From contig NZ_JACJRF010000017.1 of the NCBI RefSeq assembly GCF_014697105.1, positions 44,476-108,475 on the forward strand: a DNA stretch of 64,000 nt, given 5' to 3'. The notes under the pieces are model-generated. The model was not told the DNA's origin. It did no database searches and was given only the letters and a program-made list of their open reading frames with translations. The DNA is from Anabaena subtropica FACHB-260 (GTDB taxonomy: Bacteria; Cyanobacteriota; Cyanobacteriia; Cyanobacteriales; Nostocaceae). A program made the translations under genes and the position numbers. Numbering within the stretch: the first letter of the stretch is position 1; the number at the start of each line of letters is the position of its first letter. This document shows, piece after piece, positions 9,170 through 18,330 of the stretch.

Positions 9170-9279
9170 ATCATGACTATTGACTAAATGACTCTAACCT
9201 TTCTCTTGATAGAGGTTGATTGCTTTTGTCTATTTATAAGTTGGTAGTAACTGTGAAGTTAATAAATTAACCAAATATC

Positions 9280-9699
9280 ATGGCTGACATTGTGGAAACT
9301 GCTGTTAAAACTGGAAAATTCAATAAATTGGTGCAGGCGGCTGAAGCTGCACAAATCTTAGATACTCTCAAGAGTCCTGGTATTTTCACTTTGTTTGCAC
9401 CCACTGATGAGGCTTTTGCAAAGTTACCAAAGGGAACTTTAGAAACATTGCTAAAAGACATCCCCAAGTTGAAAAAGATTGTGACATATCACGTAGCTTT
9501 TGGTGATGTCCGTTCTGATGATTTGGTGCAAATTGAAGAAGCAGAAACTGTCGAAGGATCTGTTTTAGCGATTGAATTTATCGATGGTAAATTTAAGGTG
9601 AATGATGCCACAGTTCTACAAACAGACATCCTTGCTGATAACGGTGTGATACACGTTATTGACACTGTGTTGATGCCGGCAATGGTTGCGGGGAAATAA
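9280..9699 (+). CDS. fasciclin (FAS1) domain protein
   Basis: A 139-residue protein that is a single FAS1 domain without signal peptide. The H1 region is FTLFAPTDEAFAKLP (about 34-48), followed by VTYHVAFGDV, and the H2-like segment near the C-terminus is ILADNGVIHVIDTVLMPAMV. FAS1 domains mediate adhesion when secreted; cytoplasm-predicted single-domain versions like this are common in cyanobacteria and their role is unclear. It is a monocistronic gene between minus-strand neighbours. Confidence 0.9.
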   Translation: MADIVETAVKTGKFNKLVQAAEAAQILDTLKSPGIFTLFAPTDEAFAKLPKGTLETLLKDIPKLKKIVTYHVAFGDVRSDDLVQIEEAETVEGSVLAIEFIDGKFKVNDATVLQTDILADNGVIHVIDTVLMPAMVAGK

Positions 9700-9761
9700 G
9701 GGTAAAATTCGTAATTCGGCGTTGATGAATCGAGGGATGATTTAGCAAGTTATAAAATTTC

Positions 9762-9797
9762 TTCCCCTGCTTCCCCTGCTTCCCCTGCTTCCCCTGC
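9762..9797. repeat. 9-bp tandem repeat (TTCCCCTGC x4)
   Basis: Four exact head-to-tail copies of TTCCCCTGC lie in the gap after the fasciclin gene. Short tandem repeats of this composition are a known feature of heterocystous cyanobacterial genomes. Confidence 0.85.
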
Positions 9798-9897
9798 CTG
9801 CCTAAATTCATCCCCCTGTTCGGCAACGCCCGTAATTCTTCTGGGGTTGGGGTATGACTGATTTTTTGCCCCAGTCCCCAGTCCCCAGTTCCTGTCC

Positions 9898-11364
9898 TTA
9901 GTTGCCTAAACCAAGAATGCAGCCACTACGTGGGGGGAGATTTAACGAAAGTTGTTTTGTTTTGCCTTCGCTATGCCAGTTAAATTCTGCTTTGCCATAC
10001 AATATTTTGTTTGGTTGAGTCTGCAAATTGGCAATATCTACATCAGCTTGGGCTGTGGCTGTACCTACATTGACGGCGATAATCAATTCTTCTTTGCCTA
10101 AAGTGCGGGCAAAAATATACAATGCCCCTTGCGCCAAGAGAACTTGATAGTCACCTGTGCGTAAGGCTGGGTAAGTATGGCGCAAAGCTATTAGTTGACG
10201 GTGCGTCTGGTAAATTTCTTGATCCCAGTTGGCTTCCAGGGGAAAACCCCGACGAGAATCGGGATCTATTGCGCCTGGTAAACCAACCTCATCGCCGTAG
10301 TAGATACTGGGCGCACCAGGAAATGTCAGCAACAATAGGGTTGCTAATTCTACACTGGCTTGATCACCGCCAGCAATGGTCAAGAGTCTGGCTGTATCGT
10401 GACTTGCTAGTAAGTTGAGTTGGGTTAGCTGAATTTCCCAGGGGTAAAATTGCAGTAGTTCCTGAATTTTGGCGGCGTACTCGGTAGCAAAGAGGGGTGG
10501 ATATGGTTGATAATCGCGGCTTTGGACTTGTTCTAAGACTACGCGATCGCCTGCGGCAAAGGCAATTGTCGGCCCGGCAAATAAATAGTTCATCACGCCG
10601 TCAAATTGGCTACCATCCAGCCACTCACGGGAATCTCCCCACACTTCACCCACAATATAAGCTTCGGGGTTGATGGCTTTGACGCGATCACGGAATTCTT
10701 GCCAAAAACCAGGAGTTTTAATTTCAAATGGTACATCTAACCGCCAGCCGTCGATACCGAATTTAATCCAATATTCGGCAATTTCCATGATATATTCCCG
10801 CACTTCTGGGTTGTCATGGTTAAATACAGGCAAAGCACGATTATCAGCCCAACCTACATAGTTTGCCGGCAATTCACCTGTATATGGTGCGAGGGGCCAG
10901 CCTTCAATTTTGAACCAATTCACCCAAGGGGAATGGGGGCCATTTTCTAAAACGTCATGGAAAAAGAAAAATCCCCGGCTGGAATGGTTGAATACGCCAT
11001 CGAGGACAACTTTAATATTTCGTTGATGGGCTGCGTCTAGTAGTTCTTTGAAAGCTGTATTACCCCCCAACATCGGGTCTACTTGATAATAGTCGTGGGT
11101 ATGATAGCGATGATTACTGGCAGATTGAAATATGGGTGTAAAGTAGATAGCATTGATGCCTAAATCTTGAATGTAGTCTAACTGCTCAGTAATGCCCCAC
11201 AAATCACCACCTTTGTAACCTTGTAGTGTGGGCATTGCATCCCAATCTTCCCAACGCGCATCTTGCAATAAACGCTTATGAGGCTGTTTGCTTCTAGCAA
11301 AGCGGTCTGGAAAGATTTGGTAAAATACTGCGTGTTTCACCCAATCTGGTGTTTGAATTTCCAT
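9898..11364 (-). CDS. glycoside hydrolase family 13 alpha-amylase / cyclomaltodextrinase-like enzyme
   Basis: A 488-residue cytoplasmic GH13 enzyme acting on alpha-1,4 (possibly alpha-1,6) glucans. The barrel starts at once (VFYQIFPDRFARS), without the N-terminal domain of typical neopullulanases. Conserved region I is VVLDGVFNHSS, II is DGWRLDVPFE with the nucleophile Asp, III is YIVGEVWG with the acid/base Glu, and IV is LLASHDTAR with the transition-state Asp. The segment GGDLWGITEQLDYIQDLGINAIYFTPIF is typical of maltodextrin-active members. Two other glucan genes (glgC and the debranching-type glucosidase) lie within 10 kb, but they are not in one operon. Confidence 0.9.
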   Translation of the reverse strand: MEIQTPDWVKHAVFYQIFPDRFARSKQPHKRLLQDARWEDWDAMPTLQGYKGGDLWGITEQLDYIQDLGINAIYFTPIFQSASNHRYHTHDYYQVDPMLGGNTAFKELLDAAHQRNIKVVLDGVFNHSSRGFFFFHDVLENGPHSPWVNWFKIEGWPLAPYTGELPANYVGWADNRALPVFNHDNPEVREYIMEIAEYWIKFGIDGWRLDVPFEIKTPGFWQEFRDRVKAINPEAYIVGEVWGDSREWLDGSQFDGVMNYLFAGPTIAFAAGDRVVLEQVQSRDYQPYPPLFATEYAAKIQELLQFYPWEIQLTQLNLLASHDTARLLTIAGGDQASVELATLLLLTFPGAPSIYYGDEVGLPGAIDPDSRRGFPLEANWDQEIYQTHRQLIALRHTYPALRTGDYQVLLAQGALYIFARTLGKEELIIAVNVGTATAQADVDIANLQTQPNKILYGKAEFNWHSEGKTKQLSLNLPPRSGCILGLGN

Positions 11365-11604
11365 TAGTTTCCCTTTATGCCTTCAGGTGCGATCGTGACA
11401 AATAATTGCCTATTTGCGATTCTCACTTATGATAGAAAATTTAATTTTACTTATCATTCATCAGTAGTTTATTTCCTGGTTTTTTAATTCATTTGATGTT
11501 ATTCCTAAAAGTAATAAACATTCAAAATAAAAGCTCAACTAACACCAGAGTTGCATCAAAAATACCGCTAATAAACTAAACTACTGCTGTGAAATTGGGT
11601 CAAA

Positions 11605-13362
11605 ATGCGACACGAAAAACTTTCTCCTGGGTTATTGTTGGCTTATCAAGACTGGCAAAATGAAGGCGAGACAAATTTAATAAATCACAGGCGATCGCTA
11701 GGTATATTACCACCTAAAAGTATTATTAAACCGATCAAAAGTATTGTTTTTATTTACTGCAATGCTGACGCTGACTTAAGCCATCTTTCACAGTACGGTG
11801 TTGAAGTTAATCAAAATTCTGGCAGTGTCAGGACGGCTTTTTTACCCCTAGAAAACCTAGCAATTTTATCAGAAGAAACCGCCATCCACCAGATTAAGCC
11901 ATCACGCCGACTCAAACTGCGGATGGATGTTGCACCTCAGGTTGTGCAATTGCCGGATTTTCAAACCAAAACTGGATTAACTGGTAAAAATGTCATCATC
12001 GGCATTATTGATACAGGAATTGATGCCAAACATCATGCTTTTGCTGGACGTATTTTACGTATTTGGGATCAAACTTTACCAGGGCTAGGCGTAAATGAGG
12101 GAAGCTACGGTGCTGAGTTTACAGACACACAGTTAAGCATCTCTCAAGATACCGAAGGACACGGAACTCATGTTGCGGGAATTGCGGCTGGTGCGGATGC
12201 TACTTATAGCGGCGTAGCGTCTGAGGCAGAATTAATTATTATCAAATCTGATTTACAAGATGCTCACATTGCTGATGGTATCCGCTATATTTTTCGCGTA
12301 GCAAGGGAGTTGGGAAGACCAGCCGTAGTCAATATTAGCTTGGGTAATCATGCTGATGCCCATGATGGTAGTGATTCTCTATCACAAATTATCGATGCTG
12401 AATCGGGGAGAGGTAGAATTGTTTGCTGTGCTGCGGGTAATGAAGGCAACTACAATATTCACGGTCAAGCCAACATTCCCAGTGGACGTAGCCGGGGAAT
12501 GCGTTTTCATGTTCCTCTCAATCAAATTGGCATAGTCTGGTTAAACGCTTGGTATGTCAGCAGTGGTCAATTGGAAGTATCGGTACGGAGTCCCAACGGT
12601 TTTGTTAGTCCCTACCAAAAAATCATTACCGACGGTAATCCTACCCAAACTTACAATTTGCCTGATTCTCAAGTAGAACTTGTCACCCCAGGGACTGACC
12701 CAGCCAATGGTGATTATAATTTCTTTGTGCAGATTCGTGGTCAAGGGCGATCGCCAGTACAAGGTGGTGTGTGGCAATTGCGGGTACGTAACATCTCCAC
12801 ATCTGATACCAAATTGGATGTGTGGGCGCTGGATGATAACTCATCAGTATTTTTTACAGGTAAAAGCATCAAGGATGCAGTAAAAATTGGTTCTCCAGGC
12901 TGTGCTAATAGTGCGGTAACAGTTGCTGCATACACAACCAAAGCCAAATATCAGGATATAGATAGTCAAATTCGAGAAATGGGACTAGATTTAAATACCA
13001 TTTCCGATTTTAGTAGTGAAGGGCCTCTGCGAAACAATGCCCAAAAGCCAGATGTAGCTGCACCAGGGGCGATGATCGTTGCTGCACTTTCTAGTCATAC
13101 TAATGGCGATGGTCTGCAACCGACCGTAGGTCATCGTTCAATGATGATTAATTCCCAGTTTATAGCCATGTCTGGTACAAGTATGGCAGCACCATTTATT
13201 ACCGGCTTAATCGCCCTACTCTTACAACGCGACCCCAACCTAGACCCAAATGCAATTAAAGACTTACTCCGCCAAAGTAGTTCTATCCCAGGTAAATCTC
13301 CAGGTACATTTGATCCTAAATGGGGGTTTGGGCTGATTAATGCGGCAAGTTTGATAGGTTAG
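11605..13362 (+). CDS. subtilisin-like serine protease (peptidase S8)
   Basis: A 585-residue subtilase. The triad is readable: Asp136 in IIGIIDTGID, His186 in GHGTHVAGIAAG, Ser526 in SGTSMAAPFITG. The oxyanion Asn is probably that in CCAAGNEGN. About 130 residues precede the catalytic domain, and a beta-rich insertion of about 150 residues (roughly 300-440) separates the Asn region from the Ser region. There is no obvious signal peptide, so it may act in the cytoplasm or leave by a non-classical route. The 240-bp upstream gap is AT-rich without a clear operator. Substrate unknown. Confidence 0.92.
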   Translation: MRHEKLSPGLLLAYQDWQNEGETNLINHRRSLGILPPKSIIKPIKSIVFIYCNADADLSHLSQYGVEVNQNSGSVRTAFLPLENLAILSEETAIHQIKPSRRLKLRMDVAPQVVQLPDFQTKTGLTGKNVIIGIIDTGIDAKHHAFAGRILRIWDQTLPGLGVNEGSYGAEFTDTQLSISQDTEGHGTHVAGIAAGADATYSGVASEAELIIIKSDLQDAHIADGIRYIFRVARELGRPAVVNISLGNHADAHDGSDSLSQIIDAESGRGRIVCCAAGNEGNYNIHGQANIPSGRSRGMRFHVPLNQIGIVWLNAWYVSSGQLEVSVRSPNGFVSPYQKIITDGNPTQTYNLPDSQVELVTPGTDPANGDYNFFVQIRGQGRSPVQGGVWQLRVRNISTSDTKLDVWALDDNSSVFFTGKSIKDAVKIGSPGCANSAVTVAAYTTKAKYQDIDSQIREMGLDLNTISDFSSEGPLRNNAQKPDVAAPGAMIVAALSSHTNGDGLQPTVGHRSMMINSQFIAMSGTSMAAPFITGLIALLLQRDPNLDPNAIKDLLRQSSSIPGKSPGTFDPKWGFGLINAASLIG

Positions 13363-13686
13363 ACAGAGGTCTGTAGTCACAACTTTAGTTCTTAGAACGA
13401 TCTACGCTGGGTAGTTACGCCATCGCCAAAATTACTAGCTACAAACACTGATTTTTAAGAAATTAAGAAGAGATTAAGAAAATCAAAATTATTAAGATAT
13501 CTAATATTTCCAATTATTAGTGCAAATTAATACAGTGGGAATTGTTTTCTCATCAATGGCACCGCAATACGTCATCGGTAAGGTTTTTTAAAATTCGTGC
13601 AAGATAATCTTTGATCCCCCCTTACCAGCTGCCACAGACAGTCCTAAACTGTAGGTGGGAGTCGAAAGGCAGTTGGGAGAAATCTT
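13363..13686. other. 324-bp non-coding region upstream of glgC
   Basis: No gene is supported here. The stretch 13450-13530 is strongly AT-rich with repeated TTAAGAA-like words, a plausible promoter zone. Close to the gene, GCTGCC near 13628 and GGCAGT near 13670 could pair in the mRNA leader. GGGAG at about 13674-13678 is the ribosome-binding site deciding the GTG start. Confidence 0.5.
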
Positions 13687-14976
13687 GTGAAAAAAGTCTT
13701 AGCAATTATTCTTGGTGGTGGTGCGGGTACTCGCCTTTACCCACTAACCAAACTCCGTGCTAAACCGGCAGTACCAGTGGCAGGGAAGTACCGCTTAATA
13801 GATATCCCTGTCAGTAACTGCATCAATTCGGAAATTTTTAAAATCTACGTATTAACACAATTTAACTCAGCGTCTCTCAATCGTCACATTGCTCGTACCT
13901 ACAACTTTAGTGGTTTCAGTGAAGGATTTGTGGAAGTGCTGGCCGCCCAGCAAACACCAGAAAACCCCAACTGGTTCCAAGGTACAGCCGATGCGGTGCG
14001 TCAGTATATCTGGATGTTACAAGAGTGGGACGTAGATGAATTTTTGATCCTATCGGGAGATCATCTCTACCGGATGGATTATCGCCAGTTTATCCAGCGC
14101 CATCGAGAAACTAATGCGGATATTACGCTTTCAGTAATTCCCATCGACGATCGCCGCGCCTCGGATTTTGGTTTAATGAAAATCGATAACTCTGGACGAG
14201 TGATTGATTTCAGCGAAAAACCCAAAGGCGAAGCCTTAGCCCAAATGCGAGTCGATACCACTGTTTTAGGTTTAACTCCAGAACAGGCGGCATCACAGCC
14301 TTACATCGCCTCGATGGGGATTTACGTATTTAAAAAAGATGTTTTGTTCAAACTGTTGAAGGAGTCTGTTGAACGTACAGATTTCGGCAAAGAAATTATT
14401 CCTGATGCGGCCAAAGACCATAACGTTCAAGCTTACTTATTTGACGACTACTGGGAAGATATTGGGACAATCGAAGCTTTTTATAACGCCAATTTAGCTT
14501 TGACTCAGCAGCCCATGCCACCCTTTAGCTTCTACGATGAAGAAGCACCCATTTATACCCGCGCTCGTTACTTACCACCCACAAAACTCTTAGATTGCCA
14601 CGTCACAGAATCCATCATTGGTGAAGGTTGCATTCTCAAAAATTGTCGTATTCAGCACTCAGTATTGGGAGTGCGATCGCGGATTGAAACCGGCTGCGTT
14701 ATCGAAGAATCTCTGCTCATGGGTGCTGACTTCTATCAAGCTTCCGTAGAACGTCAGTGCAGCATAGATAAAGGAGACATCCCAGTAGGCATCGGCCCAG
14801 ATACAATCATTCGCCGTGCCATCATCGATAAAAATGCCCGTATCGGTCACGATGTCAAAATTATCAATAAAGACAACGTGCAAGAAGCCGACCGCGAAAG
14901 TCAAGGTTTTTACATCCGTAGTGGCATTGTTGTCGTCCTCAAAAATGCTGTCATCACCGATGGAACAATTATTTAG
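13687..14976 (+). CDS. glgC: glucose-1-phosphate adenylyltransferase (ADP-glucose pyrophosphorylase)
   Basis: A 429-residue enzyme that makes ADP-glucose, the committed step of glycogen synthesis. The N-terminal nucleotidyltransferase domain has [21 protein letters not shown] (about 10-30), [11 protein letters not shown] and FSEKPKG; the C-terminal left-handed beta-helix starts near 300. The two allosteric lysines that bind 3-phosphoglycerate in the Anabaena enzyme are present at the same numbers: Lys382 in IIDKNARIG and Lys419 in VVVLKNAV. It should therefore be activated by 3-PGA and inhibited by phosphate. Translation starts at GTG. Confidence 0.97.
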   Translation: MKKVLAIILGGGAGTRLYPLTKLRAKPAVPVAGKYRLIDIPVSNCINSEIFKIYVLTQFNSASLNRHIARTYNFSGFSEGFVEVLAAQQTPENPNWFQGTADAVRQYIWMLQEWDVDEFLILSGDHLYRMDYRQFIQRHRETNADITLSVIPIDDRRASDFGLMKIDNSGRVIDFSEKPKGEALAQMRVDTTVLGLTPEQAASQPYIASMGIYVFKKDVLFKLLKESVERTDFGKEIIPDAAKDHNVQAYLFDDYWEDIGTIEAFYNANLALTQQPMPPFSFYDEEAPIYTRARYLPPTKLLDCHVTESIIGEGCILKNCRIQHSVLGVRSRIETGCVIEESLLMGADFYQASVERQCSIDKGDIPVGIGPDTIIRRAIIDKNARIGHDVKIINKDNVQEADRESQGFYIRSGIVVVLKNAVITDGTII

Positions 14977-15041
14977 TCATTAGTCATTAGTTAAGAATCT
15001 GAACTCTGGACTATTGACTCTGGACTATTGACCTTGGACTA

Positions 15042-15572
15042 ATGACGAAACTAATATTGCTAATTGGTCTTCCTGGTAGCGGTAAGTCAACTTTGGCAAA
15101 AAAATTAGTAGCAGAATGCCCCCAGATGCAGCTGGTTTCCACAGATGCCATCAGGGGGCAACTATTTGGCTCAGAGGCAATCCAAGGGTCATGGCTGCTG
15201 ATTTGGCAAGAGATAGAGCGACAATTACAGCAAGTTGTTGTTACCCAGAAATTAGTTCTGTTTGACGCTACCAACGCCCAACGCCGCCACCGTCGTGAAC
15301 TAATTACCCTAGCCCGTGACTTAGGTTTTACCCACATTACAGGGGTTTGGATCAAAACACCTGTCTGGTTGTGTCTAGCACGCAACAAAAAACGCCTGCG
15401 CCAAGTCCCCGAAGACGTAATCTTAAGAATGCACCGCCAACTCCGGGACGCACCCCCAACTCTAGAAGAAGGATTAGACCACCTAATTACCCATGAAAGT
15501 CTCTCTTCCCCCAAATTTTCAGCCCTGAAGTACGGAAATTGCCCTTACCCAGTGAGGAGGAACCACACTTGA
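15042..15572 (+). CDS. P-loop NTPase/kinase of the AAA_33 (polynucleotide-kinase-like) type
   Basis: A 176-residue protein with Walker A at Gly9-Thr17 (GLPGSGKST), the pattern of small-molecule and polynucleotide kinases. VSTDAIRGQLFGSEAIQG follows, and a Walker-B-like strand LVLFDATNAQRRHRREL with conserved Asp and Arg; RNKKRLRQVPEDVI is a likely lid arginine cluster. The fold predicts phosphotransfer, but the substrate is unknown. It follows glgC by 65 bp of repeat-rich spacer (CTGGACTATTGAC-like words), so co-transcription is possible but not shown. Confidence 0.82.
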   Translation: MTKLILLIGLPGSGKSTLAKKLVAECPQMQLVSTDAIRGQLFGSEAIQGSWLLIWQEIERQLQQVVVTQKLVLFDATNAQRRHRRELITLARDLGFTHITGVWIKTPVWLCLARNKKRLRQVPEDVILRMHRQLRDAPPTLEEGLDHLITHESLSSPKFSALKYGNCPYPVRRNHT

Positions 15573-15692
15573 TTTTCTTTATTATTTGTTAACTTAAAAT
15601 CAGAATATTTATTGCTCGGCATTATACCTAGCAAATTCTCAATCTCAACTCTTAGAAAAATACTTAAATAAATTTTTACAGGAGGCTGGTAG

Positions 15693-16694
15693 ATGGCTGC
15701 AACCGACTTCAAAGACTATTATGCGATTTTGGGAGTTAGTAAAACTGCCACTCCAGAGGAAATTAAACAAGCCTTTCGCAAATTAGCCCGCAAATACCAT
15801 CCCGATGTGAATCCAGGTAATAAACAGGCGGAAGCAAGCTTTAAAGAAGTTAACGAAGCTTACGAAGTTCTCTCAGATGCCGATAAACGCAAAAAATATG
15901 ATCAGTTTGGGCAATATTGGCGACAAGTAGGTGAAGGCTTCCCAGGGGGCGGCGCTGGTGTCGATATGGGCGGCGTTGACTTTAGCCAATACGGTAATTT
16001 TGATGAGTTCATTAATGAGTTATTAGGACGCTTTGGCGGTGCTGCACCTCGTGGTGGGCGGCAAAGTTACTCTTACCGCACCGCGACAGGTAGACCAGGG
16101 GGCGGTTTTGGCGGTTTTAATGACTTTGGATTTCAAGATGTAGGAACAGCAGGTGGTAGCCAAGATACAGAAGCTGCTATCAGTCTGAGTTTTGCCGAAG
16201 CTTTTGCTGGCGTTCAGAAGCGTTTTAGCTTAGGTAACGAAACTATTGATGTCCGAATTCCGGCTGGTACGAAGCCTGGTACTCGCTTACGGGTAAGGGG
16301 TAAAGGCCAATTTAACCCGATGACTCAACAACGAGGCGATTTGTATTTAAAAGTAGAATTGCAGCCGCACTCGTTCTTCCAAATTGAAGGCGATAACTTG
16401 GTTTGCGAAGTTCCCATTACCCCAGATGAAGCAGCCCTGGGAGCTTCAATTGATGTACCTACACCCGATGGTTCAGTTAACGTTAAACTACCTGCGGGAG
16501 TGCGTTCTGGTCAATCTCTTCGTTTACGGGGTAAAGGTTGGCCCATAGCTAAGGGTGGACGAGGCGATCAATTTGTGAAAGTTGCTATTGTTCCACCAAA
16601 AGATATGAGCCAACAAGAGCGAGAATACTATGAAAAAATCCGGGCTATTCGTAGTTACAATCCCCGGAGTCATTTACAGCAAGTCAAGTTGTAA
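15693..16694 (+). CDS. dnaJ: DnaJ-family co-chaperone (type II, no zinc finger)
   Basis: A 333-residue J-protein. The J domain occupies about residues 8-73 with the Hsp70-stimulating HPD in [11 protein letters not shown] Gly/Phe-rich linker follows (about 80-150), then the two C-terminal substrate-binding barrels (about 155-320). The cysteine-rich zinc-finger domain of type I DnaJ is absent, so this is a CbpA/type II protein. It delivers clients to DnaK. The start is supported by AGGAGG at about 15680. Confidence 0.93.
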   Translation: MAATDFKDYYAILGVSKTATPEEIKQAFRKLARKYHPDVNPGNKQAEASFKEVNEAYEVLSDADKRKKYDQFGQYWRQVGEGFPGGGAGVDMGGVDFSQYGNFDEFINELLGRFGGAAPRGGRQSYSYRTATGRPGGGFGGFNDFGFQDVGTAGGSQDTEAAISLSFAEAFAGVQKRFSLGNETIDVRIPAGTKPGTRLRVRGKGQFNPMTQQRGDLYLKVELQPHSFFQIEGDNLVCEVPITPDEAALGASIDVPTPDGSVNVKLPAGVRSGQSLRLRGKGWPIAKGGRGDQFVKVAIVPPKDMSQQEREYYEKIRAIRSYNPRSHLQQVKL

Positions 16695-16780
16695 TATCAT
16701 TTCTGATTGACGATTACATTAATTGTTGAGGTTGGTAATGGGAAATGGGGAATATTTTTTCCAATTACCAATCACTAATA

Positions 16781-17317
16781 TTAATCAAATTTTGCTAACA
16801 ATTGCTCAACGCTAGCATTATGATCGAAAAACGAAAATAAATGCTTGTAACAAAGTCTGCCTTCTTTATCTAAAACAAACTGGGCTGGTAACGGCGCTCC
16901 TAAGGCTTGTCCTACTTGATAGGTACGAAATGTTCGGCAACTAGGATCACTGAGCAAGGGCATTTTTAATCCTAAATCTTTCACCACTATTTGACTTTGC
17001 TTTTCGTCAGTACTCGTAACTAATAAAAGTTCTATACCGCGACTGGTAAATTGTTCATAGTTTTCATTTAAAGCTTTGATATGGGGAAAGCAAAAAGGAC
17101 AATATTGCTTTTCAGTGAAAATTCGGGTGAAGGCTAGTAATACGGGCTGTTTGCCTCGGTAATTTGACAGTTTAACTACTGTGCTGTTGGTAATATCTGG
17201 TAATTGAAAGTCTGGTGTCCCTACATCTAGTCTTAGTTCATTGCTAGCTGGAATCGGCAAAAGATTACGAAAGAATCGCTCATTAAATAAGCCACTAAAA
17301 TCTGTTGATGTCAGCAT
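16781..17317 (-). CDS. peroxiredoxin-like (AhpC/TSA-type) thioredoxin-fold protein
   Basis: A 178-residue thioredoxin-fold protein. GTPDFQLPDITNSTVVKLSNYRGKQPVLLAFTRIF is the redoxin opening; the active-site region is EKQYCPFCFPH, with two cysteines spaced CxxC as in thioredoxins rather than the PxxxTxxC of classical peroxiredoxins. ADP-like segments near the C-terminus (GAPLPAQFVLDKEGRL) fit the AhpC/TSA family. It may be a peroxidase or a thiol reductase. It is 263 bp upstream of, and co-oriented with, nothing obvious, and lies close to a true 2-Cys peroxiredoxin gene on the same strand. Confidence 0.8.
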   Translation of the reverse strand: MLTSTDFSGLFNERFFRNLLPIPASNELRLDVGTPDFQLPDITNSTVVKLSNYRGKQPVLLAFTRIFTEKQYCPFCFPHIKALNENYEQFTSRGIELLLVTSTDEKQSQIVVKDLGLKMPLLSDPSCRTFRTYQVGQALGAPLPAQFVLDKEGRLCYKHLFSFFDHNASVEQLLAKFD

Positions 17318-17358
17318 ATTTTTATTCCTAAATTATATAAATATAAACAGAAAACAAA

Positions 17359-17423
17359 ACCACAGATGGACTCTGAAATCAACACTGATTTTATATCTGT
17401 GTCTATCTGTGTCCATCTGTGGT
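17359..17423. repeat. 12-bp perfect inverted repeat between the two peroxiredoxin genes
   Basis: ACCACAGATGGA (17359-17370) is inverted exactly at 17412-17423, with internal partial repeats of ATCTGTGT. It is probably an interspersed palindromic repeat; it could also fold as a weak terminator. Confidence 0.7.
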
Positions 17424-17554
17424 AAGGGTGATTCGCTTCTTTGACTCTTGCAAGCAAGGTAGAGTTAGAAGGTTTCTAAATAAAATCATTTATTACAGAA
17501 AGGCAAAATGAACATATACAGAAAAAGCTAAAAACTCGTTAGGCTGTTTTCTTT

Positions 17555-17580
17555 CCTTCTGCCTTCTGCCTTCTGCCTTC
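17555..17580. repeat. heptamer tandem repeat CCTTCTG (nearly 4 copies)
   Basis: CCTTCTG repeats head to tail up to the last base before the stop codon of the 2-Cys peroxiredoxin gene. Such short tandemly repeated repetitive heptamers are typical of Nostocales. Confidence 0.85.
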
Positions 17581-18192
17581 TTAAACAGCAGCGAAGTAAA
17601 CTTTGGACTTCACTGGGTCTGGAGTCATGGTCTTTTCGCCAGGTTGCCAACCAGCAGGACAAACTTCATCTGGGTGAGACTGAACATACTGAATTGCTTG
17701 TAATGTCCGCAGGGTTTCATCAACGCTGCGACCAAAAGCTAGGTTGTTAATGGTAGCGTGCTGGATTACACCATCTTTGTCGATGATGAACAGACCACGT
17801 AAAGCAATACCTGCTGCTGGGTCTAGTACGTTGTAAGCGGCGCTAACCTCTTTCTTAATATCCGAAACTAGGGGATAATTTAGGTCGCCAACACCACCAG
17901 ACTTACGATCAGTTTGAATCCAAGCTAGGTGGGAGAACTCGCTATCAACGGACACACCGAGGATTTCGGTGTTCAGTTTCTTGAATTCTTCGTAGCGATC
18001 GCTAAATGCTGTGATCTCAGTGGGGCAAACAAAGGTAAAGTCTAGGGGGTAGAAGAACAAGACAATATACTTACCACGATAGTCGGAAAGCTTAATTGTC
18101 TTGAATTCCTGATCAACTACGGCAGTTGCTGTAAAATCGGGAGCCTGTTGACCAACGCGGAGGCTTCCTTCTATTCCGTAAGTGATGGACAT
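17581..18192 (-). CDS. typical 2-Cys peroxiredoxin
   Basis: A 203-residue thiol peroxidase that reduces H2O2 and organic peroxides. The peroxidatic cysteine is in [15 protein letters not shown] (about residue 56) and the resolving cysteine in [11 protein letters not shown] (about 178). The YF-containing C-terminal extension (KVYFAAV) resembles the motif linked to overoxidation sensitivity, though here without a clear GGLG partner. It starts at ATG 18192 behind AAGGAG. Cyanobacterial homologues take electrons from thioredoxin. It is divergent from the debranching-type gene across a 138-bp gap. Confidence 0.95.
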   Translation of the reverse strand: MSITYGIEGSLRVGQQAPDFTATAVVDQEFKTIKLSDYRGKYIVLFFYPLDFTFVCPTEITAFSDRYEEFKKLNTEILGVSVDSEFSHLAWIQTDRKSGGVGDLNYPLVSDIKKEVSAAYNVLDPAAGIALRGLFIIDKDGVIQHATINNLAFGRSVDETLRTLQAIQYVQSHPDEVCPAGWQPGEKTMTPDPVKSKVYFAAV

Positions 18193-18330
18193 TAACTTAA
18201 TTCTCCTTCAACTTATATCGGTTTACTAGCGTTAGAGTTTGGGTCAGACAAAACTCACCCATCCACGCTGTCACAGTTTGATTACGATCTGTTACGACTA
18301 TATCATAGTCATAACGATTTTGAGTAGCTA